Assembly: GCA_050250815.1 (NCBI GenBank)
Contig: JBFWNY010000021.1
Span: 1-64,000 of the forward strand
Length of the DNA: 64,000 bases
Reading direction: 5' to 3'
Source of the DNA: JAEUMD01 sp050250815
Lineage (GTDB): Bacteria; Pseudomonadota; Alphaproteobacteria; Rhizobiales; Hyphomicrobiaceae
Position numbers and translations under genes: made by a program. Below the pieces are notes generated by a model. It made no database searches. It had not been told where the DNA came from and worked only from the letters and a program-made list of their open reading frames with translations. This document shows positions 33,153-41,456 of this stretch, piece by piece (position 1 is the stretch's first letter; the number at the start of each line of letters is the position of its first letter).

Positions 33153-33392
33153 ATGGATTGGCTGACGGCCTTCGGTCTCTTGTCCGTAACGGCGATGCTG
33201 GTGTTCTATGCGCTGGAGGACAGTGGCGCGGGATACGTGCTCGCCTTTGCCGGGGCCTGCGTCGCCGCCTCGGCCTACGGCTTCATGCAGGGCGCATGGC
33301 CCTTCGGCCTCGTAGAGGCCGTATGGTCGGGAGTTGCGGTCCGCCGCTGGTGGCAGCGGCGCGGCGCTCAGAACGTTTCACGGGAGGAATGA
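33153..33392 (+). CDS. Small two-helix membrane protein
   Basis: This 79-residue protein has two hydrophobic segments, about residues 4-21 and 25-47, and a basic tail (RRWWQRRG). Similar short proteins starting MDWLTAFGL are, as I recall, common in Rhizobiales genomes with no known function. It ends one base before the ATG of the FAD subunit, so it is probably cotranscribed with it. The ATG at 33153 lacks a strong ribosome site. Its place between aorB and aorC may be fortuitous. Confidence 0.7.
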   Translation: MDWLTAFGLLSVTAMLVFYALEDSGAGYVLAFAGACVAASAYGFMQGAWPFGLVEAVWSGVAVRRWWQRRGAQNVSREE

Positions 33393-33393
33393 C

Positions 33394-34704
33394 ATGCACT
33401 ACGTCGTGCTCGGCGCCGGCCCGGCCGGTGTGACCGCCGCGGAAACTCTACGTAGCGTCGACAAGACCGCGCGAATCACGCTGGTCGGCGGCGAAGCCGA
33501 GCCGCAGCCCTACTCGCGCATGGCCATTCCCTACTACATCTACGGAAAGATCGGGGAGAGTGGCACCTACCTGCGCCAGAAGCCCGGCCACTATGACACG
33601 CTCGGCATTCATTATGTCACGGCGCGGGCCGGCGGCGTCGACGCGGCCGGCAAGCGCCTGTTCATCAGCAACGGCGATACGATCGGCTACGACAAGCTGC
33701 TCATCGCCACCGGCGCCTCGCCCATCATTCCGCGCATGCCCGGCGCGAACCTCGAGGGCGTTCACACCTGCTGGACGCTCAACGACGCGCGCGAGATCCT
33801 CAAGCACGCGCACAAGGGTTCGCCCGTCGTGCTGGTGGGCGCCGGCTTCATCGGCTCGATCATTCTGGAAGCGCTCTATCTGCGCGGCTGCAAGATCACC
33901 ATCGTCGAGTACGCCCCCCGTATGGTCGCCCGCATGATGGACGAGACGGCAGGCGGCATGCTTGGCCGCTGGTGCGGCAAGAAGGGCGTGGACGTTCGGG
34001 TCAACACCAAGGTCGATGGCATCCGTTCCGGCAGCACCTCTCCCGACGCGAAGCTCACCGCCGATCTGTCCGACGGCACGTCGGTGCCCGCAGCCCTCGT
34101 CGTGCTCGCGGTCGGCGTGCGTTCCAACACAGGATTCCTCGTCGGCTCTGGCGTCGAGACCAACGTCGGCATCAAGGTCGACAACTATCTGCGCACGACC
34201 GCGCCGGACATCTATGCAGCAGGCGACTGCTGCGAGGGCGTCGACTTGTCGACCGGCAAGCCCGACATGCTCGCCATTCAGCCCGTCGCCGTCGAGCACG
34301 GCCGCATCGCCGCGCTGAACATGGCCGGCCGGCCGACCCCGCACGAGGGGTCGCTCAACATGAACGTGCTCGACACGATGGGACTGATCTCATCGTCGTT
34401 CGGCCTGTGGCAGGGCGCGCCGCTCGGCAGGACCGCTAAGCTCGTCGACGAGGACAACTTCAAATACCTCAAGCTCGAATTCGAGGGCGATCGGCTGGTC
34501 GGCGCGCAGTGCGTCGGCATGACCGACCACGTCGGTATGCTGCGCGGCCTGATACAAACGGGCCTCAAGCTGGGCGAATGGCGCGACCGCCTAATCGAGG
34601 CGCCGGAGCGTCTGCGCGAAGCTTACATCGACGTTGCGCAGGGCAAGCCCGGCCACGGCCCGTCCGCGCCGCATGTCAACACGCCGGTCGCCAAGGTGGC
34701 GTGA
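33394..34704 (+). CDS. aorC: FAD/NAD(P)-dependent oxidoreductase, AorC-like subunit
   Basis: This 436-residue protein of the pyridine nucleotide-disulfide reductase family has the N-terminal FAD site YVVLGAGPAGVTAAE, the NAD(H) site VVLVGAGFIGSIILEA (about residues 147-162), and the second FAD motif DIYAAGDCCEG (about 270-280). There is no redox-active CxxxxC. It would pass electrons from the FeS subunit to NAD+, as AorC does. The start at 33394 follows CGGGAGGAAT. The gene lies after a terminator, so its expression may differ from aorAB. Confidence 0.85.
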   Translation: MHYVVLGAGPAGVTAAETLRSVDKTARITLVGGEAEPQPYSRMAIPYYIYGKIGESGTYLRQKPGHYDTLGIHYVTARAGGVDAAGKRLFISNGDTIGYDKLLIATGASPIIPRMPGANLEGVHTCWTLNDAREILKHAHKGSPVVLVGAGFIGSIILEALYLRGCKITIVEYAPRMVARMMDETAGGMLGRWCGKKGVDVRVNTKVDGIRSGSTSPDAKLTADLSDGTSVPAALVVLAVGVRSNTGFLVGSGVETNVGIKVDNYLRTTAPDIYAAGDCCEGVDLSTGKPDMLAIQPVAVEHGRIAALNMAGRPTPHEGSLNMNVLDTMGLISSSFGLWQGAPLGRTAKLVDEDNFKYLKLEFEGDRLVGAQCVGMTDHVGMLRGLIQTGLKLGEWRDRLIEAPERLREAYIDVAQGKPGHGPSAPHVNTPVAKVA

Positions 34705-34783
34705 GCCCCGCAGGCCCGATCGCGGGATCTCTCCGCGGATGACAGCGGCGGTGCCGACGACCGATTGCTGGAGGACAGCAGCG

Positions 34784-35056
34784 ATGCAGGACACGGCCAG
34801 CGACATACCCGTGACGCTCAAGCTGTATGCGTCGCTGGGTGGCTACCTGCCTCCTGGTCATGCCCGCAACGAGGCCAGCGTCACCGTCCGCCGTGGAACC
34901 ACGATCCTCGAACTGCTCGACGCCCATGGTGTACCACGGGAGGCATGCCATCTCGTTTTGCTCAATGGCGTGTTTCAGCCTCCGGCAGCACGCGGCGGCG
35001 TCGTTCTGAAGGGCGGCGACGCGGTCGCGGTGTGGCCGCCGGTGGCCGGCGGATGA
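34784..35056 (+). CDS. MoaD/ThiS-like sulfur-carrier protein
   Basis: This 90-residue ubiquitin-like protein ends in Gly-Gly (PPVAGG), the residue pair that receives sulfur as a thiocarboxylate. Beta-grasp features include VTLKLYASLGGYLPPG and GGDAVAVWPP. The ATG at 34784 follows GGAGG at 34770-34774; earlier in-frame Met codons are rejected because the upstream text is Arg/Pro noise. Adjacent to a tungsten enzyme set, it probably serves tungstopterin (molybdopterin) dithiolene synthesis for AOR, but no activating E1-like gene lies beside it. Confidence 0.82.
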   Translation: MQDTASDIPVTLKLYASLGGYLPPGHARNEASVTVRRGTTILELLDAHGVPREACHLVLLNGVFQPPAARGGVVLKGGDAVAVWPPVAGG

Positions 35057-35236
35057 TCTGCTGAGCTGCTAGCGCATCGCATCGCTACCGCCATTTCCCG
35101 ACAAACATTGCTCCGACCTGCGCACTGTGGCACCGTCTTGCCGAGCAGGCCCCACGGGTGGCCCGCCTCGATTCCGAGATTCATCGGAATTCGGTGGAGC
35201 ACCCCCGGACGAGAGGCCTGATGCCGGGAGAACGCC

Positions 35237-36412
35237 GTGGACGTCACGACCTGGCCGCACGTTGGGTGCGGTATACGCTCGGCCACCAGTACCAAGCCTG
35301 GAACAGCCGCCGCAATCGCCGACATTGTCGGTGAACTCGGCAAAGGCCCGTTCCAGCACATCATCGTGTTCTTCTCCCCCGCCCACCACGTCAAACTCAT
35401 CGCCGAGTTGTTCCGCACGTCCTACCCGGGCGTCGCGATATCGGGCTGCTCGACGTCCGGCGAGTTCACACCGCAAGGCATGACACGCGGTGGAATCGTC
35501 GCCGTTGCCTTCCCCAGCGAGGGCTTTCGTGTCGTCGCCGAGGCCATCTACGGCGTCGACCAATCCGGCGTGGAAGAAGCGAGCGAGCTTGCGCGGCGTA
35601 TCAAGGCGCGGTTCGGCAGCGGGCGGGAGATGCGTGACCGCGTCTTTGCGCTGATGCTCGTCGATGGCCTGTCGAATGCGGAGGAGATGCTGATTGCCGC
35701 CGTCCACTGGGCGATGGACGACGTGCAGCTCATCGGCGGATCTGCGGGCGACGACCTAGCCTTCCGCGAGACATCGCTCATCCACAACGGTCGCGTACTG
35801 CAGCATGCTGCGCTCCTCATCATGGTCGAAAGCGACGTTCCGTTCCGCGTGTTCAAGTCGCAGAACTTCGAACCGACCGGCGCCAAACTCGTCGTCACGG
35901 CCGCCGATACCGAACGCCGGATCGTTCACGAGCTCAACGCAGAGCCGGCGGCCCAGGAGTATGCTTCCGCCATCGGGCTTCTGCCCGAGGATCTGGGGCC
36001 TTTCAGCTTCGCGTCCTATCCCCTGGTGGTGCGCGTCGGCGGCGACTACTACTGCCGCTCGATCCGCAATATGAATCAGGACGGCAGCTTGTCATTCTTC
36101 TGCGCGATCGACGAGGGCCTCGTCTTCACGGTCGCCAATCCGCAGGACATGGTGCAGGCGACGCTGCGCACGCTCGAGGGTGTCGAACAGTCGCTCGGCG
36201 GCATCGACATGGTGCTCGGATTCGACTGCATTCTACGGCGGCTCGATGCGGAGAACCGCCAGATCCGTCACCAGCTTTCCGACATCTATCGGCGCTTCCG
36301 CATGGTCGGGTTCCACACCTACGGCGAGCAGTTCAACGCCATGCACCTCAATCAGACGCTGACAGGCATCGCCTTCGGCCAGGGACGCGCATCACCGGAG
36401 GCGCGCGGCTAA
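35237..36412 (+). CDS. FIST-domain sensor protein (NosP-like)
   Basis: This 391-residue soluble protein has a FIST_N domain (about 30-230; GCSTSGEF, IGGSAGDDL) and a FIST_C domain (about 240-370). FIST proteins bind small ligands. Some, called NosP, bind haem and sense nitric oxide and are encoded beside the kinase they control. The GTG start at 35237 is preceded by GGGAG; there is no in-frame ATG nearby. The hybrid kinase gene begins one base after its stop codon. A haem ligand cannot be confirmed from sequence alone. Confidence 0.83.
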   Translation: MDVTTWPHVGCGIRSATSTKPGTAAAIADIVGELGKGPFQHIIVFFSPAHHVKLIAELFRTSYPGVAISGCSTSGEFTPQGMTRGGIVAVAFPSEGFRVVAEAIYGVDQSGVEEASELARRIKARFGSGREMRDRVFALMLVDGLSNAEEMLIAAVHWAMDDVQLIGGSAGDDLAFRETSLIHNGRVLQHAALLIMVESDVPFRVFKSQNFEPTGAKLVVTAADTERRIVHELNAEPAAQEYASAIGLLPEDLGPFSFASYPLVVRVGGDYYCRSIRNMNQDGSLSFFCAIDEGLVFTVANPQDMVQATLRTLEGVEQSLGGIDMVLGFDCILRRLDAENRQIRHQLSDIYRRFRMVGFHTYGEQFNAMHLNQTLTGIAFGQGRASPEARG

Positions 36413-36413
36413 C

Positions 36414-37799
36414 ATGCGGCTTCCGACGCGCACGGTCAGCGGCGAAGACGCCCGCGTCGCGGAATTGCAGCGGCGGGTGTCCAAGCTCGAGAAGATCAAT
36501 GCCGCGCTGATGAACCGGGTCGAGCGTTCTCTCGATCACCAGGCCAACGGCTACGCCATGTTCCAGACCGCGATCGGCCTGGAAAGCCAGGTCCGCGTGC
36601 GCACCGAAGAGCTGAAGTCGGCCCTACGGCATCTGGAGAGCCTCAATTGCGAGCTGTGCGCGGCGCGCGACCAGGCCGAGCAGGCCAACAGCGTCAAGAC
36701 ACGTTTCTTCACCTCCGTCGGGCACGACGTCCTGCAGCCCCTCCATGCGGCTCGCCTTTCACTCTCGGCGCTGAGCGACGGTACGCAGTCCGAAGAACAG
36801 CGGCGGCTCGCCTCCCAGATCGATCATGCTCTCTCCTCGATCGAGCAGTTGCTGCGGACGATCCTCGATATCTCGAAACTCGAAGCCGGCATGATCCGGC
36901 CGAAGCTGCAGCAGATCGCGCTCGCCCCGCTGTTCCGCTCTCTCACCGTCGATCTGGAGCCTCTACTTCAGGCCAAGGGGCTGCGGATCGCCAGTCCGGG
37001 CACCAGTCTGGGGGTGACGACAGACGCGCTGATGCTGCGCCGCATGCTGCAGAACCTGCTCGCCAATGCGCTGCACTACACGCGCGAAGGTGGCGTGCTG
37101 CTTGGCGCCAGGCCGCGCGGTCGAGAGGTTCACATCGAAGTGTGGGACACCGGTCCCGGCATTCCGGTGCCTGAGCGCGAGCGCATATTCGAGGAGTTCC
37201 AGCGCGGGTCCACGTCTGGCGAGACCAATCGCGGCGGCTTCGGCCTCGGCCTGTCGATCGTCAATCGCATGGCGCAAACGCTCGATCACCGCGTTGAGCT
37301 GACCTCGGTCGTGGGGCGCGGCACGCGTTTCACCATCATCGCGCCGAGGGCAGACAACGTCACGCATGACGACGATGAGGCGGAAGCGGGCATGGCCCAG
37401 GCGCCCGTCCACCCGGCCCTCGGCCTGGGGCCGGCCAACGTCCTCGTGCTCGACAACGATGCCAGCGTCCTGGCAGCGATGCAGAACCTGTTGAGCCGCT
37501 GGTCATGCCGGACCTGTCTCGTCCGCGATTCCGACGAAATCGAAGAGGTGCTGGGCGCAGGCGCGTTCCAGCCCGATATCGTGCTGGCCGACTACCACCT
37601 GGACGGCGGAGCCCTGGGCACCGATGCCGTCCGACAGCTCCGCGCCGCGCTCGGCCGGGACGTGCCGGCGATCGTGATCACCGCCGATCATGGACCAGAG
37701 ACCGCAGGCGCCGCCCGGGACGCCCGCTGCGAGCTGCTGTACAAACCCGTGCGGCCGGCCGAGCTGCGCGCCCTCATGCAGCATCTGTTGCTCGGCTAG
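36414..37799 (+). CDS. Hybrid sensor histidine kinase (NahK-like)
   Basis: This 461-residue cytoplasmic kinase has a coiled-coil start (about 16-90), a HisKA domain with the phospho-acceptor H104 in SVGHDVLQPL, an HATPase domain with NLLANALHY (N box), DTGPGIP and GGFGLGLSIV, and a C-terminal receiver domain (about 345-460) with D393 in LADYHLDGG and the later Lys in LLYKPVRP. It has no membrane segment and no PAS domain. GHD-LLQPLNAAR-type H boxes are characteristic of the NahK group. With the FIST gene directly upstream, the pair probably forms one signalling unit. No output gene is adjacent. Confidence 0.87.
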   Translation: MRLPTRTVSGEDARVAELQRRVSKLEKINAALMNRVERSLDHQANGYAMFQTAIGLESQVRVRTEELKSALRHLESLNCELCAARDQAEQANSVKTRFFTSVGHDVLQPLHAARLSLSALSDGTQSEEQRRLASQIDHALSSIEQLLRTILDISKLEAGMIRPKLQQIALAPLFRSLTVDLEPLLQAKGLRIASPGTSLGVTTDALMLRRMLQNLLANALHYTREGGVLLGARPRGREVHIEVWDTGPGIPVPERERIFEEFQRGSTSGETNRGGFGLGLSIVNRMAQTLDHRVELTSVVGRGTRFTIIAPRADNVTHDDDEAEAGMAQAPVHPALGLGPANVLVLDNDASVLAAMQNLLSRWSCRTCLVRDSDEIEEVLGAGAFQPDIVLADYHLDGGALGTDAVRQLRAALGRDVPAIVITADHGPETAGAARDARCELLYKPVRPAELRALMQHLLLG

Positions 37800-37836
37800 T
37801 TGACACGGCCAACCCCAGGCACACGGCACGCAACGC

Positions 37837-37864
37837 AAAACGGGCGGCGCATCTGCACCGCCCG
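37837..37864 (-). terminator. Terminator of the minus-strand tad operon
   Basis: Read on the minus strand, CGGGCGG (37864-37858) pairs with CCGCCCG (37847-37841), with an extra GC/GC pair inside the loop, and is followed by TTTT (37840-37837). It lies 27 bp after the tadC stop codon and also near the end of the convergent kinase gene. Confidence 0.8.
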
Positions 37865-37890
37865 CGGCGAGGCTGCGGAGTTCTGGAGCC

Positions 37891-38868
37891 TCAGTCGAGG
37901 CCCGCTGTCTGGATGACCGCCGGGCCCATGATCACGATGAACAGCACCGGCAGGAAGAAGATAATCATCGGAACGGTGAGCTTGGGCGGCAGGGCGGCCG
38001 CCTTCTTCTCGGCTTCCGACATACGCATATCGCGGTTTTCTTTGGCCATGATACGCAGCGCTTGTCCGACGGGCGTGCCGTAGCGCTCGGCCTGAATGAG
38101 TGCGGTCGCGACCGCCTTCACACCGGGGATGCCTGTGCGCTTGCCCAGGTTTTCGAACGCAACGCGCCTATCTTGCAGATAGGACAGCTCGGCGGTCGTC
38201 AGCGACAGTTCTTCCGCCAGCTCGAGCGATTGGCTCGCCGCTTCCTTGGCGACCTTGGCGAAGGCCGCTTCAACCGACATACCCGATTGCACGCAGATGA
38301 GCAGCATGTCGAGCGAGTCCGGGAACGCCTGCTTGATCGAAAGCTGGCGCTTCTGGATGCGGTTCTCGAGGAACACGTTGGGCAGATAGTAGCCGAAGAA
38401 GCCAACGCCGATGGCGATCAGAACCTTGACCGGCGGCGGATAGGTCAGCTTGGCGATGACGAACAGATAGAACAGCGACGCGAGAAAGAGCAGCGGCGGA
38501 AGCGCAACGCGCAGGAACATGTAGGTTACGAGCGGCGCCTGTCCGCGCAGACCGGCCATCTTCAGCTTGTTGCGCGCCTCGTCGTTATCGAACCTGGCGC
38601 GCAGATCGAGCTGATCCACGACCTTCTGCATGAAGCCCTTGGGTGTCTGTCTCAGCTTGCCGGCGCGACCGTCCTTCGCCGCCATCTCGGCGAGCCGCGA
38701 AGCACGCATCTTGTCGCGCTCCACCGCCATGACCTTCATGCGCTGGCTCGTGCGGTCCCTGTCGAGAAGCGGAAGCGCGATCGTGAGGACCGTCGCGAAC
38801 GCCGACACCGCAGCCATGAACGTCACCAGAAACTGGGGACGCACCAGCATATCGATGTATTCCATCAT
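37891..38868 (-). CDS. tadC: Tad pilus inner-membrane platform protein TadC
   Basis: This 325-residue type II secretion F-domain protein anchors Tad (Flp) pilus assembly. It has one N-terminal helix, a basic linker (TSQRMKVMAVERDKMRASRLAEM), two central helices (about 120-160) and the T2SSF core with DSLDMLLICVQSGMSVEAAF, then a final helix ending near the C-terminus. It is the last gene of the minus-strand tad operon, 61 bp after tadB. Confidence 0.92.
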   Translation of the reverse strand: MMEYIDMLVRPQFLVTFMAAVSAFATVLTIALPLLDRDRTSQRMKVMAVERDKMRASRLAEMAAKDGRAGKLRQTPKGFMQKVVDQLDLRARFDNDEARNKLKMAGLRGQAPLVTYMFLRVALPPLLFLASLFYLFVIAKLTYPPPVKVLIAIGVGFFGYYLPNVFLENRIQKRQLSIKQAFPDSLDMLLICVQSGMSVEAAFAKVAKEAASQSLELAEELSLTTAELSYLQDRRVAFENLGKRTGIPGVKAVATALIQAERYGTPVGQALRIMAKENRDMRMSEAEKKAAALPPKLTVPMIIFFLPVLFIVIMGPAVIQTAGLD

Positions 38869-38929
38869 GGCTTCACCTCGAACATCGGCCTTGCCGGCAG
38901 CAGACCGCGCTGGAAGCGCGATGCGCCCA

Positions 38930-39925
38930 TTAGAATTTGAAGTTGATCATCTTCTTCATGACCATCACGCCGCAGAACATCCAGAATGCGGAGAGCAGCA
39001 GCAGGAACTGCCCCGTCTTCGTGGACCAAAGCAGCGCGATGTAGGATGGAGACGTCAGGAACACCAGCGTGCCGACGACAGGCGGCAGCGCGGCGAGAAC
39101 GCCGGCAGAAGCTTTCGCTTCGGCCGACAGCGCCTTGACCTTCATTTGCAACTTCACGCGGTCGCGCAGCACGCCCGACAGGTTGCCGAGCGCTTCAGAG
39201 AGGTTGCCGCCCGCCTGTTGCTGAATTGCGATGACGACCGCGAAGAACTTCACTTCAGGCAATGGCACGCGGTCCATCAGGCGGTCCAGGCACTCGCCCA
39301 GTGGAATGCCGACGCGCTGCTGCTCCACGACCTGCGTCATCTCGCTGGCAATAGGCTCTGGGCTCTCGCGCGAGATGATGCCGAGACATTCGTTGAGCGG
39401 CAGACCCGATTTGACACCGCGTACAATGACGTCGATGGCATTCGCAAATTCCTTGAGGAACTTGGTCTGCCGACGCTTTGTCACATGCTTCAGGTACCAG
39501 CGCGGAAGGCCGAAAGCGCCGACGAAGCCTGCAATCGGAGCGGCGAGTGGCGCGGTCGGAAACGACAGAAAGCACAAAGCGGCTGTGATAACGCCGCTGA
39601 TCGCGCTCCACGTGTAGAAGGTCTTCGGGCTGGCCTCCATGCCGGCGCGTTCGAGGCGCGACCGCAAGGTGACCTTCTCGCGCGACTTCTGGCGGGTCTC
39701 GAGCTCCTTGAGCGTGTCTGCGACGGCTTTGCGGCGGCTCGCGGCATTGTCTGTCGCGACGCGCTTTCCCGCCCCGCGAGCGCGGTTGGCGGACACGTTG
39801 GAGATGCGCTTTTCCGTCTTCTTCTCGCCGGAGAGATAGGGCCAGAGGAAGGTGAAGACGACAGCCGCAATCGCCAGTGCGCCAAGCAGCGCAACGCCGA
39901 CGGGCATGAGATCGAAATCACCCAT
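38930..39925 (-). CDS. tadB: Tad pilus inner-membrane platform protein TadB
   Basis: This 331-residue paralogue of TadC has an N-terminal helix, a long basic cytoplasmic region (about 28-110), two helices (about 110-145) and the T2SSF domain with FLKEFANAIDVIVRGVKSGLPLNE and GNLSEALGNLSGVLRDRV. It overlaps tadA by 8 bp. TadB and TadC are thought to form the heteromeric platform on which the TadA ATPase acts. Confidence 0.93.
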   Translation of the reverse strand: MGDFDLMPVGVALLGALAIAAVVFTFLWPYLSGEKKTEKRISNVSANRARGAGKRVATDNAASRRKAVADTLKELETRQKSREKVTLRSRLERAGMEASPKTFYTWSAISGVITAALCFLSFPTAPLAAPIAGFVGAFGLPRWYLKHVTKRRQTKFLKEFANAIDVIVRGVKSGLPLNECLGIISRESPEPIASEMTQVVEQQRVGIPLGECLDRLMDRVPLPEVKFFAVVIAIQQQAGGNLSEALGNLSGVLRDRVKLQMKVKALSAEAKASAGVLAALPPVVGTLVFLTSPSYIALLWSTKTGQFLLLLSAFWMFCGVMVMKKMINFKF

Positions 39926-41444
39926 TGGCCTCTCCCATCGGATTGCCGTTGTCGTCGAACACTTCCGAGTTGGCGAGTGCGTCGGCGAGACGGTTCTCTT
40001 CCTTGTAGTAGAGCGCGCGATCCCAGAACCGCGGACGCGCGATGCCGGTCGAGCGGTGGCGGCCGACGATCTTGCCGTTCGCGTCCTCGCCGACGATCTC
40101 GAAGACGACGAGATTCTGCAGAGTCACAACCTCGCCTTCCATGCCGACCACTTCGGTCACGTGCGTGATCTTTCTGGAACCATCGCGAAGACGCGAGGCC
40201 TGCACGATGACGTCGATCGAGCCGACGATCATCTCGCGGATGGTTTTCACGGGCAGCGCGAAGCCGCCCATCATGATCATGGATTCGAGACGACTGATGG
40301 CTTCACGCGGGCTGTTGGCGTGCAACGTGCCCATCGAGCCGTCGTGGCCCGTGTTCATTGCCTGTAAGAGGTCGAACGCTTCTGGTCCGCGAACCTCGCC
40401 CACGATGATCCGCTCAGGTCGCATACGCAGGCAGTTCTTGACGAGATCGCGCATGGTGATCTCGCCTTCGCCTTCCAGGTTCGGCGGACGTGTTTCCAGA
40501 CGCACCACGTGCGGCTGCTGCAGCTGGAGCTCGGCGGAGTCCTCGCAGGTGATGATTCGCTCGTCGTGATCGATGGAGCCGGTGAGGCAGTTGAGGAGCG
40601 TCGTCTTGCCAGAGCCGGTACCGCCGGAGATCAGCACGTTGCAGCGAACGCGGCCGATGATCTCCAGAATGGTCTTGCCGTGGGGCGTGATGGAGCCGAA
40701 CTTGACGAGCTGCTCAAGCCGCAGACGGTCCTTCTTGAACTTACGAATGGTGAGCGCGGGGCCGTCGATGGCCAGCGGAGGCGCGATGACGTTGACGCGG
40801 CTTCCGTCTGGGAGACGCGCGTCGCATATCGGGCTCGATTCATCGACGCGACGGCCGACCTGGCTGACGATGCGCTGGCAGATATTCATCAGCTGCGCGT
40901 TGTCGGTGAAGCGAACATTCGTCCTCTGCACCTTGCCGTTGACTTCGATGTAAGTCGTTGCCGCGCCATTGACCATGATGTCGGCGATGTCGTCGCGAGC
41001 GAGCAAGGGCTCGAGAGGACCATAGCCGAGCACGTCGTTGCAGATGTCTTCGAGCAGCTCTTCCTGCTCGGCAATCGACATAACGACGTTCTTGACCTGG
41101 ATGATCTCGCTGACGATGTCGCGGATCTCCTCGCGCGCGGCCGCCGCGTCGAGCTTGGCCAGCTGCGTGAGGTCGATGGTGTCGATCAGCGCGTTGAAGA
41201 CCGTGGTCTTGACGTCATAGTACTCTTCGGAATGCCGGCGCTGATTATCCTTGGCCTCCGGACGAGGCTCGGGGCGCGCGGGCTCGGCTGGCGCCGGCGC
41301 GGGCGCGGCCTGCTGTGCCTTGGGCTTGGTCTCCGCGGGCTGCGGCGCGGCGGGAGGCGCTGCTGCGGCCTGACGCACGGCGGCCGGCGTCTGCTGAGGC
41401 AGACGACGGGGCGGCGTGGGATCGTTGGTGCGCCTGCCGAACAT
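39918..41444 (-). CDS. cpaF: Tad pilus ATPase TadA/CpaF
   Basis: This 508-residue type II/IV secretion ATPase powers pilin polymerisation. A Pro/Ala-rich low-complexity N-terminus (about 1-70) precedes the N-domain (EELLEDICNDVLGYGPLEPLL) and the core with Walker A GGTGSGKTTLLN (near residue 275), an Asp box, Walker B and a His box (GHDGSMGTLHANSPREAI). All catalytic motifs are intact. It lies between cpaE and tadB with very short spacings. Confidence 0.95.
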   Translation of the reverse strand: MFGRRTNDPTPPRRLPQQTPAAVRQAAAAPPAAPQPAETKPKAQQAAPAPAPAEPARPEPRPEAKDNQRRHSEEYYDVKTTVFNALIDTIDLTQLAKLDAAAAREEIRDIVSEIIQVKNVVMSIAEQEELLEDICNDVLGYGPLEPLLARDDIADIMVNGAATTYIEVNGKVQRTNVRFTDNAQLMNICQRIVSQVGRRVDESSPICDARLPDGSRVNVIAPPLAIDGPALTIRKFKKDRLRLEQLVKFGSITPHGKTILEIIGRVRCNVLISGGTGSGKTTLLNCLTGSIDHDERIITCEDSAELQLQQPHVVRLETRPPNLEGEGEITMRDLVKNCLRMRPERIIVGEVRGPEAFDLLQAMNTGHDGSMGTLHANSPREAISRLESMIMMGGFALPVKTIREMIVGSIDVIVQASRLRDGSRKITHVTEVVGMEGEVVTLQNLVVFEIVGEDANGKIVGRHRSTGIARPRFWDRALYYKEENRLADALANSEVFDDNGNPMGEANG

Positions 41445-41456
41445 ACCTGAGGCTCC

